From NCBI GenBank assembly GCA_005787585.1, contig SYAL01000002.1, positions 33,238 through 97,237 on the forward strand: a stretch of 64,000 nucleotides of DNA, written 5' to 3'. Under the pieces are notes generated by a model. That model was not told where the DNA came from and ran no database searches. It was given only the letters and a program-made list of their open reading frames with translations. Position 1 is the stretch's first letter, and every line of letters starts with the position of its first letter. Both the position numbers and the translations under genes were made by a program. This document shows positions 54,507 through 64,000 of this stretch, piece by piece. Origin of the DNA: Bacteroidota bacterium. Its GTDB lineage: Bacteria > Bacteroidota > Bacteroidia > B-17B0 > Aurantibacillaceae.

Positions 54507-55778
54507 ATGCAGCCACTCGCAGATCGAATACGTCCAAAAAATTTAAGTAAATATATTGGCCAAAAACATATTATAGGCAAAGATTCAGCTTTACTAAATG
54601 CTATTAAACAAAACTTACTTCCTTCTCTAATTTTATGGGGGCCACCTGGTGTTGGTAAAACATCTTTAGCTCTAATTATTGCTACTGAGTTAAAAAGGCC
54701 TTTTTATATGCTTAGCGCTATAAATAGCGGAGTAAAAGATGTAAGAGAAGTTATTGAGAAAGCAAGCGATACAAATCTATTTAATCAACACAAATCAATT
54801 TTGTTTATTGATGAAATTCATCGTTTTAGTAAATCACAGCAAGATTCTCTTTTGGGTGCGGTAGAAAAAGGATTGATAACTTTGATTGGTGCTACTACCG
54901 AAAATCCATCATTTGAAGTAATACCAGCATTACTTTCTCGCTGCCAAGTATATGTTTTAAAATCATTAGAAGAAGATGATTTATTAAGTTTAATTCAACA
55001 AGCTATTAAAGATGATTTAGTGCTTTCTCAAAAACAAATTGAATTAAAAGAACATGAAGCATTAATCCGATTGAGTGGTGGCGATGCTCGTAAATTATTA
55101 AATGCTTTAGAAATTACAGTAAATAATAATCAAGAAAATAAAATTGTTATTACAAATGATTTAGTTTTAAAAATAGTTCAACAAAACTTGGCTTTATATG
55201 ATAAAAATGGCGAGCAGCATTATGATATTATTTCGGCGTTTATTAAATCAATTCGTGGAAGCGACCCTAATGCCGCAGTATATTATTTAGCTCGAATGCT
55301 TCAAGGCGGAGAAGATCCATTGTTTATTGCTAGACGATTATTGATTTTAGCTAGTGAAGATATTGGAAACGCAAATCCAAACGCTTTATTATTAGCAAAC
55401 AATTGTTTTACTGCTGTAAATGTAATTGGTATGCCCGAAGCAAGAATTATTTTAAGTCAATGCGTTACTTATTTAGCTTGTTGTAAAAAAAGTAATGCGT
55501 CATATTTAGCTATTGACGAAGCTCTAACAATAGTTGATAAAACCGGTGATTTAGCCGTTCCCTTTCAACTTCGAAATTCGCCCACAAAGCTAATGAAAGA
55601 ATTAGATTATGGAATAGATTATAAATATGCTCATAATTACGAAAACAATTTTATAGAACAAGAATTTTTGCCAGATCGTATAAAGGGTAAAAAATTTTAT
55701 GAGCCAGGAAATAATGAACGCGAAATAGAACAAAGAGAATATTTGAAAAAACTATGGAAAGAAAAATACGGTTATTAA
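54507..55778 (+). CDS. rarA: replication-associated recombination protein A
   Basis: 423 residues, AAA+ clamp-loader-like ATPase. The opening [19 protein letters not shown] is the family's typical start. Walker A GPPGVGKT at 45-52, Walker [10 protein letters not shown], sensor 1 [10 protein letters not shown], sensor 2 [11 protein letters not shown], and the C-terminal tetramerisation domain ([30 protein letters not shown]). It acts at stalled forks with SSB. Its 3' end meets the convergent wbpA-like gene with a one-base gap. Confidence 0.96.
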   Translation: MQPLADRIRPKNLSKYIGQKHIIGKDSALLNAIKQNLLPSLILWGPPGVGKTSLALIIATELKRPFYMLSAINSGVKDVREVIEKASDTNLFNQHKSILFIDEIHRFSKSQQDSLLGAVEKGLITLIGATTENPSFEVIPALLSRCQVYVLKSLEEDDLLSLIQQAIKDDLVLSQKQIELKEHEALIRLSGGDARKLLNALEITVNNNQENKIVITNDLVLKIVQQNLALYDKNGEQHYDIISAFIKSIRGSDPNAAVYYLARMLQGGEDPLFIARRLLILASEDIGNANPNALLLANNCFTAVNVIGMPEARIILSQCVTYLACCKKSNASYLAIDEALTIVDKTGDLAVPFQLRNSPTKLMKELDYGIDYKYAHNYENNFIEQEFLPDRIKGKKFYEPGNNEREIEQREYLKKLWKEKYGY

Positions 55779-55779
55779 A

Positions 55780-57072
55780 TTATAAACTCCAGTATGTAAT
55801 GCCTTTTATATGATTTCTATAAATACCTTTTACATCAACTAAAACTCCTTTATTAGAAAGTATAGATTTAAAATATTTTTCATCTAGTTTTTTATATTCT
55901 TGATGATTTACAGCAACAATAACTCCGTCATAGCCTATTCCTAATTTACTTAAACCAAAGCCATATTCATGTTTGAGTTCTTCATTTTTAGCATGCGGGT
56001 CTACAATTTCGACTTTTACTCCAAATGATTTTAATTCTTTTACAATATCAGAAACTTTACTATTGCGAATATCGCTAACATCTTCTTTAAAAGTAGCGCC
56101 CATTATTAATACTTTTGATTTTGAAATATTTTTTCCTGCCGCAATAATTTTTTTTACTGTAGTTTTTGCTACATAAAATCCCATACTATCATTAACATAT
56201 CTGCCGCTATTAATTACGCGAGCGTGGTAACCAAGCGATTCAGCCTTATGAGTTAAATAATAAGGGTCAACTCCAATGCAATGACCACCAACTAAGCCTG
56301 GAAAAAATTTTAAAAAATTCCATTTAGTACCTGCAGCAGCAAGAACATCATAAGTATTAATATTCATTTTATTAAAAATAATAGATAATTCGTTCATTAA
56401 AGCAATATTAACATCTCGCTGAGTATTTTCAATTATTTTAGCTGCCTCAGCTACTTTAATGCTGCTAGCTTTATGCGTGCCAGGCTCTACAATAATTTCA
56501 TAAATTTTTGCAATGTTATCTAAACTCTCTTTATCGCAACCACTCACAATTTTTAATATTTTAGTAATGGTATGTTCTTTATCTCCTGGATTGATTCTCT
56601 CGGGAGAATATCCAACTTTAAAGTCTACAATAAATTTCAAACCCGAATGTTTTTCAATAATAGGAATGCAATCCTCCTCAGTACATCCGGGATAAACAGT
56701 TGATTCATAAACCACGTAATCTCCTTTTTTTAAAACCTTACCAACAGTTATTGAAGCATTAATTAATGGTTTTAAATCCGGCAAATTATGTTCATCGATT
56801 GGGGTTGGAACTGCAACTACAAAAAAATTCGCTTTTTTTAAATCATCAATTTGATGAGTAAAACAAATATCTGAATTTTTAAAATCAATCTTGCTTAATT
56901 CAAAACTCGGATCAATTCCTTTTTTCATCATATCCACACGCTTAGCATTGATATCGAACCCAATTACCTTTACTTTTTTTGCAAAAGCTAAAGCAATTGG
57001 TAAACCAACATATCCAAGACCAATTACGGCAACGGTTGCTTCTTTTTTTACTATTTTAGAAAACATATTCAT
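55780..57072 (-). CDS. wbpA: UDP-N-acetylglucosamine 6-dehydrogenase (WbpA/TviB-like)
   Basis: 430 residues. NAD-binding VIGLGYVGLP (G18, G20, G23), catalytic Cys265 in GGHCIGVDPYYL, EKHSG..., and the C-terminal UDP-binding domain. HCIGVDPYYLTHKA with YHARVINSGRYVN is typical of dehydrogenases acting on UDP-GlcNAc/GalNAc rather than UDP-glucose. It oxidises C6 to the uronic acid. Third in the wbpD-wbpB-wbpA operon (23-base gap). By context, the product should be UDP-GlcNAcA for a surface polysaccharide. TviB-type UDP-GalNAc use is not excluded. Confidence 0.88.
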   Translation of the reverse strand: MNMFSKIVKKEATVAVIGLGYVGLPIALAFAKKVKVIGFDINAKRVDMMKKGIDPSFELSKIDFKNSDICFTHQIDDLKKANFFVVAVPTPIDEHNLPDLKPLINASITVGKVLKKGDYVVYESTVYPGCTEEDCIPIIEKHSGLKFIVDFKVGYSPERINPGDKEHTITKILKIVSGCDKESLDNIAKIYEIIVEPGTHKASSIKVAEAAKIIENTQRDVNIALMNELSIIFNKMNINTYDVLAAAGTKWNFLKFFPGLVGGHCIGVDPYYLTHKAESLGYHARVINSGRYVNDSMGFYVAKTTVKKIIAAGKNISKSKVLIMGATFKEDVSDIRNSKVSDIVKELKSFGVKVEIVDPHAKNEELKHEYGFGLSKLGIGYDGVIVAVNHQEYKKLDEKYFKSILSNKGVLVDVKGIYRNHIKGITYWSL

Positions 57073-57095
57073 GTCTCAATTATTTTAAATTAAAT

Positions 57096-58127
57096 TTATT
57101 TAATCAATCTTAAAGGCCTTAAAGAATAAATACGTTCTATCATTTCAACTACCTTTAATCCTTCTAAAGCATTTGTTGTAATCTTATTTTTTCCATTAAT
57201 AGTTTCTACTACATTTTCGATTACATTATGATGATTATTTGCAGATCCTTTATAACTTCCGTAATCATTTGCTGGATTTGTTTCTTTTAATATTGGCATT
57301 TTGTAATCTTTAATGTTACATACTTCAATCTGATCCATATATTGACCACCAACTTTTACACTCCCCCTACTGCCAATAATAGTTAAAGAGGATTCTAAAT
57401 TTTTATCCCATACCGAAGTAGAATAATTAATACTTCCCATACCTCCATTCAAAAAATCAAAACTCACAAAACCACTGTCTTCAAAATCTGTATTATTTTG
57501 GTGATTAAAATCAGCGAATTTTGCCTGAATATTTGTAATATCTCCAAATATCCAATACATAATGTCTATCCAATGACTAAACTGTGTAAATAAAGTACCG
57601 CCATCTAATTCAGATGTCCCTTTCCAATTGTCTTTTTTATAATAGCGGTCGTCGCGATTCCAATAGCAATTTAATTGTACCATATAAATATCACCTAATA
57701 CATTATTTGAAACAATATCTTTTAACCAAACACTTGGGGGCGAGTATCTATTTTGCATCACACAAAAAACTGTTTTATCGTGATTTAATGCAGAAAAAAT
57801 AATCTTTTCACAATCTGCTTTAGTTAAAGCCATTGGCTTTTCTATTACTACATGTTTGTTTTGTTCAATTGCCTTTAAAGCATGGCTTGCGTGTAAACCA
57901 TTTGGAGTACAAACATTAATAACCTGAATTTCAGGATGAGAATTTAACATTTCATCAACTGAATGATAATATTTTTCTACAATAGCTTCAATACCTAATT
58001 TTTCTTTGGCTAGTATATCACATACTGCAATTAGCTCGCAATTTTTATTACGGCGAACCATTTCGGCATGCCGTTTTCCTATATGCCCCTGACCGATAAT
58101 TGCAAATTTTGTTTTTTTGTTTTCCAT
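57096..58127 (-). CDS. wbpB: UDP-GlcNAcA 3-dehydrogenase (WbpB-like), Gfo/Idh/MocA family
   Basis: 343 residues. N-terminal Rossmann fold with FAIIGQGHIGKRH (GxGxxG at 12-17), EKPMALTKAD (the Lys/Pro motif of Gfo/Idh), and the C-terminal (beta/alpha) domain with the CYWNRDDRYYKKD and GGTLFTQFSHWIDIMYW motifs that recur in WbpB/WlbA proteins. It would oxidise C3 of UDP-GlcNAcA. The aminotransferase WbpE is not in the window. It is seven bases downstream of the acetyltransferase gene. Confidence 0.86.
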   Translation of the reverse strand: MENKKTKFAIIGQGHIGKRHAEMVRRNKNCELIAVCDILAKEKLGIEAIVEKYYHSVDEMLNSHPEIQVINVCTPNGLHASHALKAIEQNKHVVIEKPMALTKADCEKIIFSALNHDKTVFCVMQNRYSPPSVWLKDIVSNNVLGDIYMVQLNCYWNRDDRYYKKDNWKGTSELDGGTLFTQFSHWIDIMYWIFGDITNIQAKFADFNHQNNTDFEDSGFVSFDFLNGGMGSINYSTSVWDKNLESSLTIIGSRGSVKVGGQYMDQIEVCNIKDYKMPILKETNPANDYGSYKGSANNHHNVIENVVETINGKNKITTNALEGLKVVEMIERIYSLRPLRLIK

Positions 58128-58134
58128 TTTAAAA

Positions 58135-58713
58135 TTATTCGATCCTAATCACTTTATTATTTTCCAATTTATATTTTTGTTCACTTTCTTTACATTTAGC
58201 AAATCCGTCTTCATCAAATTCTAATTTATGGCCAAACTCGCTCATCCATCCAACTTGACGCGATGGATTTCCAACCACTAATGCATAGTTAGGTACATTT
58301 TTTGTAACCACAGCTCCAGCCCCAATAAAAGCATAACTGCCAATATCATGACCGCATACTATAGTAGCATTTGCACCAATTGTTGCCCCTTTTCCAACAT
58401 AAGTTTTAGCATATTCCGATTTACGATTAATCGCACTGCGTGGATTAATAACATTTGTAAAAACCATCGAAGGACCTAAAAAAACATCGTCGTCGCAAAT
58501 TACACCAGTATAAATTGAAACATTATTTTGAACCCTTACGTTTTTTCCTAAAATTACATTTGGAGAAACAACAACATTTTGTCCTAAATTGCAATTCTCA
58601 CCCAACTTACAATTTGACATAATATGCGAAAAATGCCAAATTTTAGTTCCATCACCAATTTCACACTCTGAATCAATAACTGATGTAGGATGTGCATAAT
58701 ATTTTAAATTCAT
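58135..58713 (-). CDS. wbpD: UDP-3-amino sugar N-acetyltransferase (WbpD-like), LbH fold
   Basis: 192 residues with left-handed beta-helix hexapeptide repeats ([66 protein letters not shown]). It ends [13 protein letters not shown], close to WbpD/WlbB. The enzyme acetylates the 3-amino group with acetyl-CoA. First gene of the operon on the minus strand. Together with WbpA and WbpB it supports a UDP-2,3-diacetamido-2,3-dideoxy-uronic acid pathway. Confidence 0.88.
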   Translation of the reverse strand: MNLKYYAHPTSVIDSECEIGDGTKIWHFSHIMSNCKLGENCNLGQNVVVSPNVILGKNVRVQNNVSIYTGVICDDDVFLGPSMVFTNVINPRSAINRKSEYAKTYVGKGATIGANATIVCGHDIGSYAFIGAGAVVTKNVPNYALVVGNPSRQVGWMSEFGHKLEFDEDGFAKCKESEQKYKLENNKVIRIE

Positions 58714-58776
58714 TGAAATTTATTAGGTTTGTAAAATTACTAAAATTGATTTAAAACTCACAGAATAATAATTTAA

Positions 58777-58784
58777 TATATTTG
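58777..58784 (+). promoter_or_regulatory. -7 promoter element TATATTTG for the YfhO-like gene
   Basis: A perfect TAnnTTTG match, 17 bases before the ATG at 58802. Confidence 0.5.
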
Positions 58785-58801
58785 TGATACAGTAATGTAA
58801 T

Positions 58802-61378
58802 ATGAAATATAACTTTAAACAATATCTTCCTCATGCAATCGCTATATTAGCTTTTGCTTTACTTACACTTATTTATTTTAAACCTCTTTTTACTGGTAAA
58901 GAATTAAAACAAGATGATATTGCTCGACACAAAGGCATGAGTAAAGAAATTGTTGATTATAGAACAAAAAACAACAGCGAACCTTTATGGACCAATTCTA
59001 TGTTTGGAGGCATGCCGGCTTACCAAATTTCTACCTTATACCCAGGAAATTGGATTGCTAAATTAGATAATGCATTTAAATTATTTATACCTCTACCTGC
59101 AGGATATTTTTTTTTATATTGTTTAGGGTTTTTTATATTATTACTTTGTGTAAATATAGATCACTGGCTGGCATTATTAGGAGGATTAGCATATGGTTTA
59201 AGTTCGTATTTTATAATTATTTTGGAAGCAGGTCATAATTCAAAAGCAAATGCTTTAGGTTACTTACCAGCGTTATTAGGAGGGATTTTATTGTTATTTA
59301 AAAACCGTTACTGGCTTGGCTTATCCATAACTTCATTGTTTACAGCTATGGAACTGAATGCCAACCATGTTCAAATATCTTACTACGGATATATATTGAT
59401 AGGTTTTATAATTTTTGGTTATTTTATTTATGCATTAAAAACTAAAACTATTAGACTGTTTGTAAAGGCATTCTGTTTATTTCTTATTTCAACATTCATA
59501 GGTCTTTTACCAAATTATGGTAATCTTTCTACAACTAACGAATATGGTAAATTTAGTACTCGCGGAAGATCAGAATTAACTATTAATAGCCAATTAAAAA
59601 ATAACGATAATAACAAAACATCAGGTTTAGATGAAGATTATGCCACCCAATGGAGTTATGGTATTGGAGAAACATTTACTTTTTTAATACCTGATTTTAA
59701 AGGTGGTCCAAGTAAGTCTATTAAAAGTTCAGATGCTTCATCTCTAAAAAAAGTAAACCCAGAATATAGAGAACAGGTCGCTAATAGCAGTTCTTACTTT
59801 GGGAACCAGCCTTTTACAAGCGGCCCCGTTTATATTGGAGTAATTATTATTTTTATGGCGCTAGTAGGTTTATTTATAGTTAAAAATCCAATTAAATGGC
59901 CTATTGTTATTGTAACGTTTCTTACAATTGCTCTTGCTTGGGGTAAAAACTTTATGAGTTTAACCGACTTTTTTATGCATAACATACCAGGCTATAATAA
60001 ATTTAGAGCAGTAAGTATGATTTTAATTGTGGCTGAATTAACCATACCATTATTAGCCATGTTAGCAATAAATGAACTTTTTAAAATAAAAAACTGGAAT
60101 GATAAAATAAAATTAAATCTATTAAAAGTAGATTTATCACTTAAAAAAATATTAATTACTTGTTTAATTGTTGTGGGCGGTTTTTGTTTAATCAGTTATT
60201 TGTTTCCAGATATTTTAAATACATTTTTAGCCGATAATGAAGCCCAGCAAATGATTGAACAAGCCGTTAAAGCTGGTAATCCAGAAAATCAAGTTAAACC
60301 TTATGTTGCAGAATTAATGCCTCAATTAGAAATAGCGCGTAAAGCAATTTTTAAATCTGATGCATTCCGCTCTCTAATTTTTATTCTATTAGCTTTTGGT
60401 ACACTCTACCTGTTTTATACAAATAAAATTAAAAAGGAAATGTTAATTATCTCTTTAGGTATTTTTATTTTAATAGATTTATGGACAGTTGATGTCAGAT
60501 ATTTAAACGATAAATCATTTATTACCAAAGAACAAAATAATCAAAGCATTGTATCAAAAACTGCTGCAGATGAAGAAATTTTAAAAGATACAGATATTAA
60601 TTATCGAGTTTTAAACTTAAGTGTTAATACCTTTAATGATGCTGCAACCTCTTATTATCACAAATCTATTGGTGGATATCATGCTGCAAAACTTAAAAAA
60701 TATGCTGAGTTAATTGATTTTCATATAGATAATGAGATTAAATCATTTTATAAAAATGCCAATAAATCATTTGCTAGTGATAGCGCTATGAAAGTATTAT
60801 TTGGAAACTTACAAATTCTAAATATGCTAAATGCAAAATATTTTATTTTACCAAGCGGTGAAAATAATGTCGAAATTCCTCTAAAAAATCCAATGGCTAA
60901 TGGTAATGCTTGGCTGGTAGAGAAAATTATTTCAGTCAAAAATGCAAATGAAGAGATTGTTACATTAGATAAAATAGACACTAAAAAAGAAGCAGTATCT
61001 CAAGAAATTTTCATCAAAAATTTTAAATTAAAACCAAATTACTCAGCAAAAGGAGATATTAAACTAGTATCTTATCAACCTAATAATTTAGTTTATCAAA
61101 GCGAAACTAAAGATGAAGAATTTGCAGTTTTTTCAGAAATTTATTATTCTAAAGGTTGGAATGCATATGTTGATGGGCAATTAAAAGAACATGCATCGGT
61201 AAACTATGTATTGCGAGGTTTAGTAATACCTGCTGGTAATCACAAAATCGAATTTAAATTTGAACCTATTACTTATTCAAATGGAAATAATATAGCTACG
61301 ATAGGTTCAATATTATTAATTATAACAATTGGTGCAGGATTATTTTTGAATAAAAAAAACAATGTTATTGTTAGTTAA
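58802..61378 (+). CDS. YfhO-family multi-pass membrane protein
   Basis: 858 residues. About a dozen hydrophobic helices, then a large soluble region from about residue 590 (RVLNLSVNTFNDAATSYYH, SIGGYHAAKLKKYAEL) and a final helix. Signature wording: DDIARHKGMSKE, SMFGGMPAYQIS and KGWNAYVDGQLKEH near the C-terminus, all typical of YfhO-like glycosyltransferase-C/oligosaccharyl-transferase-related proteins in Bacteroidota. It probably attaches or modifies a sugar at the outer leaflet. Whether it serves the adjacent wbp sugar is a guess from position; the two genes are divergent. Confidence 0.85.
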   Translation: MKYNFKQYLPHAIAILAFALLTLIYFKPLFTGKELKQDDIARHKGMSKEIVDYRTKNNSEPLWTNSMFGGMPAYQISTLYPGNWIAKLDNAFKLFIPLPAGYFFLYCLGFFILLLCVNIDHWLALLGGLAYGLSSYFIIILEAGHNSKANALGYLPALLGGILLLFKNRYWLGLSITSLFTAMELNANHVQISYYGYILIGFIIFGYFIYALKTKTIRLFVKAFCLFLISTFIGLLPNYGNLSTTNEYGKFSTRGRSELTINSQLKNNDNNKTSGLDEDYATQWSYGIGETFTFLIPDFKGGPSKSIKSSDASSLKKVNPEYREQVANSSSYFGNQPFTSGPVYIGVIIIFMALVGLFIVKNPIKWPIVIVTFLTIALAWGKNFMSLTDFFMHNIPGYNKFRAVSMILIVAELTIPLLAMLAINELFKIKNWNDKIKLNLLKVDLSLKKILITCLIVVGGFCLISYLFPDILNTFLADNEAQQMIEQAVKAGNPENQVKPYVAELMPQLEIARKAIFKSDAFRSLIFILLAFGTLYLFYTNKIKKEMLIISLGIFILIDLWTVDVRYLNDKSFITKEQNNQSIVSKTAADEEILKDTDINYRVLNLSVNTFNDAATSYYHKSIGGYHAAKLKKYAELIDFHIDNEIKSFYKNANKSFASDSAMKVLFGNLQILNMLNAKYFILPSGENNVEIPLKNPMANGNAWLVEKIISVKNANEEIVTLDKIDTKKEAVSQEIFIKNFKLKPNYSAKGDIKLVSYQPNNLVYQSETKDEEFAVFSEIYYSKGWNAYVDGQLKEHASVNYVLRGLVIPAGNHKIEFKFEPITYSNGNNIATIGSILLIITIGAGLFLNKKNNVIVS

Positions 61379-61480
61379 TTTTTTAATATTGTTAGAAACT
61401 CAAGCTAAAAACTCCAAGAAAGATTTTATTTTTACAAAGTAATATTAATCTTTATAATAAATAAAATAAATTAAATAATT

Positions 61481-61798
61481 ATGGCACTAGAAATCACAGA
61501 CGCAAACTTTGAAGAATTAGTTTTAAAAAGTACTAAACCCGTGTTAGTAGATTTTTGGGCTGAATGGTGTGGTCCATGCCGAATGGTTGGTCCGGTTGTA
61601 GAAGAATTAGCAAAAGAATACGAAGGAAAAGCAGTAATTGGTAAAGTAAATGTTGATTTGAACTCTCAAATAAGTGCAAACTACGGCATTCGTAACATTC
61701 CTACTTTATTATATTTTAAAAATGGCGAAGTTGTAGATAAACAAGTGGGCGTTGTTCCTAAATCTGCTTTAGCTGCAAAACTAGACGCTCAAATGTAA
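61481..61798 (+). CDS. trxA: thioredoxin
   Basis: 105 residues, full length and cytosolic. The active site is [11 protein letters not shown] and the cis-Pro region is [14 protein letters not shown]. It is the general disulfide reductant and probably serves the exported or cytosolic MsrA. A perfect 11-bp hairpin follows the stop and is shared with the convergent M43 gene. Confidence 0.97.
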   Translation: MALEITDANFEELVLKSTKPVLVDFWAEWCGPCRMVGPVVEELAKEYEGKAVIGKVNVDLNSQISANYGIRNIPTLLYFKNGEVVDKQVGVVPKSALAAKLDAQM

Positions 61799-61830
61799 TA
61801 GTGAATTAATGAAAACATTTTAATTCACTA
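61799..61830. terminator. bidirectional terminator between trxA and the M43 gene
   Basis: TAGTGAATTAA (61799-61809) and TTAATTCACTA (61820-61830) form a perfect 11-bp stem with a 10-base loop. The stem starts right after the trxA stop, and its other arm encodes the last two codons and stop of the M43 gene (stop at 61820-61822). T runs are short, so efficiency is unclear. Confidence 0.6.
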
Positions 61831-63913
61831 CTAATTTTCTGCTCATTTTAATACCATTCATTTCTAAATTAAGAAAATAAATACCTTTAGCTAAGCTGTT
61901 ATTTTTATTTAGAATAATTTTATACTCACCTTCTAAATATAATTGTTCTGCTTCTTCAATAAATATAAAACCAGTAATTGATTTTATTTGATATTTAATT
62001 TTTGTAGAATTAGATAATGTAAATTGTAAATTAAAAATATCCGAAGTAGGATTTGGATAAACTTTAAGACCAATTGATTTGGTTAGCTCATTTATTCCAA
62101 CTGGAGTTGTGTAATTTATTTCATCTAAATAAAGACGGTTGCCCATTCCAACACCTCCAACATCTTCTTGAAAATAAAAACGAAAGTTTACATTATCTTC
62201 GTTAACAAAGCTTTGAAAATTTGGATGAAGGGTTAAATTATAAAAGCCCCAATCAAAAAATGGGACATATATGCCTGCCGTTGTTCCGCCAGAACTATTA
62301 GCTAAATTCCCATTATTTGGCAACCAAATATCTTCCCAAATACCTCCACAATCCTTACTTCCTTGAACTTTAAAAAGATCTTTGTTATTGACATCTTTTC
62401 TTGCGTAAGCATATTTAAAAGTAAATATAGCCCCTTGATTATTTTTAAAATCGTATGAGGGCGTTTCTAATATCTCAACCGAATTAGCTTCCAAAAGTTC
62501 ACCTTGAATATACATACACTTTGAACCCTGAGAGCCAGCACCAGAAAAAATATCCCATTTATTATTGGGAGTGTTTGGATTAATTACTGACCAAAACGAG
62601 GGTAAACTGAGACTCTCAAAACTTTGAGAATTTGTTGAATTATAATTGGTAATTCCATTAGATACATTAATCACTACATTCTTAATAGAGCTACCATTTA
62701 TATTCGAAACAAGACAACTAACAGTTGAACTGCCGGTATTATTAAATAAAATATTTGTAGCTGAAAATGTTGGATTTGTAATTACTGCGCCATTATTAGC
62801 CGTCCAAAAATAATTAGTAGGTGCAGCATTATATGTAAAAGAGTTAAATGATAAATAGCGCCCTTGACACACAGAATACGAAGGCGACACTGAAATATCC
62901 AAATTGGGAATACAATTAGTTCCGGGATTAGTTATTCCTGTGATTAATAAATTGTTTAAAGATGATAAATTATTTCTACCACTAATAGGACTGTTTAATG
63001 AATTTTGCATACGAGTTGACTGGCCTTTTGTAAACATAAGTTGACAGTAGGCATAATCCATATAATTTTGAATATTTTCATCAATTGCTGGATTACAAAT
63101 TTTAGTATTATTTAAATTACAAGAAGTAAAACCTTTTGTTATGGGTGTATCAGAAACGCCATCATTTCCACAGGCAACTCCAGGTTGATTTGTAGCTCCC
63201 CAAACATGAGGTAAATTAAACCAATGTCCTACTTCATGAGTTAATGCTCTTGAAGTACCAGCATTACCTGAGCCAATACTACCAACATAACTACTCAAAA
63301 TAACTATTGCATCAAGTGCTGATGGAATCCCTGAGCCAGGCAGATATGTATATCCAGCAGCACCACTAGAAATTGATTTCACAACATAAAAATTTAAGTA
63401 GCGAGTTGGGTTCCAAGTATACTGATAATCAGAAAAATCTCCTATCCAATTGGTATTAACATCATAATGTCTAATTATTGAATTTGTACAAATTCCATTA
63501 GGATCTTTTGTAGCCAGCTGAAATACAAATTTTGTGTCGCCAATTAAAGTTTTAAAAGGTAATACCACATTCGATGTATCAGCATTTAATTTATTAAAAT
63601 CTCTGTTTAAAATATCAACAGCATCTATGACTTGAGCATCTGATATATTTTCTGAGCCACCTTTATGCAAAATATGAAATACCACAGGAATTGTATAAAT
63701 AGCTGCTGCTGCAAACTTTTCCTGATATCCTGATCGAAATTGAACTGAATCATCAACCGTGGCTTTTCTCTGCAAATCATCAAAATATACCTTTAAATCT
63801 GGGTGTTTTTCAAACCAGGAATTTTGCATCTCGGTTGTATTACAAAAATGAACCTGTGCTTTATTATTTAATAATAAAAATACAATCGAAATAATTAAAA
63901 ATAAATTTCGCAT
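61820..63913 (-). CDS. secreted M43 (pappalysin-like) metalloprotease with T9SS tail
   Basis: 697 residues. Signal peptide 1-20 (LFLIISIVFLLLNNKAQ). The M43 cytophagalysin catalytic domain has HEVGHWFNLPH with His226, Glu227, His230 and His236, followed by GNDGVSDTP and a met-turn-like YMDYAYC. After about residue 350 come an Ig/PKD-like module (FWTANNGAVITNPTF, GSSTVSCLVSNINGS), a beta-sandwich reading like a carbohydrate- or MAM-type domain (DFKNNQGAIFTFKYAYARKD), and a C-terminal sorting domain (VYPNPTSDIFNLQF ... KGIYFLNLEMNG). It should be exported by T9SS and degrade extracellular protein. Confidence 0.93.
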   Translation of the reverse strand: MRNLFLIISIVFLLLNNKAQVHFCNTTEMQNSWFEKHPDLKVYFDDLQRKATVDDSVQFRSGYQEKFAAAAIYTIPVVFHILHKGGSENISDAQVIDAVDILNRDFNKLNADTSNVVLPFKTLIGDTKFVFQLATKDPNGICTNSIIRHYDVNTNWIGDFSDYQYTWNPTRYLNFYVVKSISSGAAGYTYLPGSGIPSALDAIVILSSYVGSIGSGNAGTSRALTHEVGHWFNLPHVWGATNQPGVACGNDGVSDTPITKGFTSCNLNNTKICNPAIDENIQNYMDYAYCQLMFTKGQSTRMQNSLNSPISGRNNLSSLNNLLITGITNPGTNCIPNLDISVSPSYSVCQGRYLSFNSFTYNAAPTNYFWTANNGAVITNPTFSATNILFNNTGSSTVSCLVSNINGSSIKNVVINVSNGITNYNSTNSQSFESLSLPSFWSVINPNTPNNKWDIFSGAGSQGSKCMYIQGELLEANSVEILETPSYDFKNNQGAIFTFKYAYARKDVNNKDLFKVQGSKDCGGIWEDIWLPNNGNLANSSGGTTAGIYVPFFDWGFYNLTLHPNFQSFVNEDNVNFRFYFQEDVGGVGMGNRLYLDEINYTTPVGINELTKSIGLKVYPNPTSDIFNLQFTLSNSTKIKYQIKSITGFIFIEEAEQLYLEGEYKIILNKNNSLAKGIYFLNLEMNGIKMSRKLVVN

Positions 63914-64000
63914 AATCTAAATTAAATTTAAAATTTTAACATATTAAAAATTAAATTTAATAAAAATTAAAGGAAAATATTGAAAAAATTTTAACATTAA

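Overview
The window is a densely coding stretch of a low-GC chromosome of a Bacteroidota bacterium. The evidence is consistent: three large secreted proteins end in type IX secretion (T9SS) C-terminal sorting domains, GldC, GldF and GldG are present, families seen mainly in Bacteroidota occur (DUF3822, DUF3127, DUF2490, TIGR02757-like), a SusC-type TonB-dependent receptor is present, and many genes are preceded by the Bacteroidota -7 element TAnnTTTG rather than an E. coli-type promoter. I see no insertion sequence, prophage, CRISPR array, tRNA or rRNA. Only one gap exceeds 300 bases (23192-23582). It looks ordinary apart from a possible decayed minus-strand gene.

Layout. 1-7.8 kb: a 5'-truncated RND/MMPL exporter, an M13 metallopeptidase lipoprotein, a Nudix hydrolase, aroQ, a XerC/D recombinase, ispH and a DnaQ-like exonuclease. 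7.8-13.3 kb: murQ, a giant T9SS-exported beta-propeller protein with internal repeats, and ndk. 13.4-21.5 kb: ribonuclease Z, an orphan NarL/LuxR response regulator, gldF-gldG, a TlpA-like thioredoxin, and uvrA overlapping a small membrane-protein gene. 21.5-31 kb: a methyltransferase, a PlsC-like acyltransferase, sppA/folK (divergent), gldC, a DUF2490 protein, DUF3822-rsmD, a lipoprotein and a RecD-like helicase. 31-46 kb: a T9SS PNGase F-like protein split by a LamG insertion, rpe, a lipoprotein, recQ, an LtaS-type sulfatase-fold enzyme, a TonB-dependent receptor without a normal start codon, a flavin reductase, a DUF3127 protein, asparaginase and a CBS/cysteine synthase homologue. 46-54.5 kb: an SRPBCC protein, pyrE, Nudix, the RNase P RNA (rnpB), a GreA/GreB-like protein, a WbpI-like UDP-sugar 2-epimerase, radC, an MFS transporter, a TIGR02757-like protein and msrA. 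54.5-64 kb: rarA, a wbpD-wbpB-wbpA operon for a diacetamido-uronic acid sugar nucleotide, a YfhO-like membrane protein, thioredoxin, and an M43 metalloprotease with a T9SS tail.

How the genes work together. Most are housekeeping genes (DNA repair and recombination, isoprenoid, folate, shikimate and pyrimidine synthesis, peptidoglycan recycling). Overlaid on these is a cell-surface programme: T9SS cargo, Gld components, surface-glycan sugar synthesis, a TonB receptor and envelope phospho-transferases. The most notable observations are (i) the PNGase F fold whose first jelly roll is interrupted by a LamG-containing insertion while the catalytic-type residues D81, E666 and E738 remain; (ii) the TonB receptor whose frame has an in-frame stop after a four-codon ATG leader; (iii) several genes whose -7 box lies only 4-10 bases from the ATG, implying leaderless mRNAs; (iv) three genes that must start at TTG; (v) a nearly complete WbpA/B/D/I pathway split over two loci. 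No clearly undescribed multi-gene system was found.
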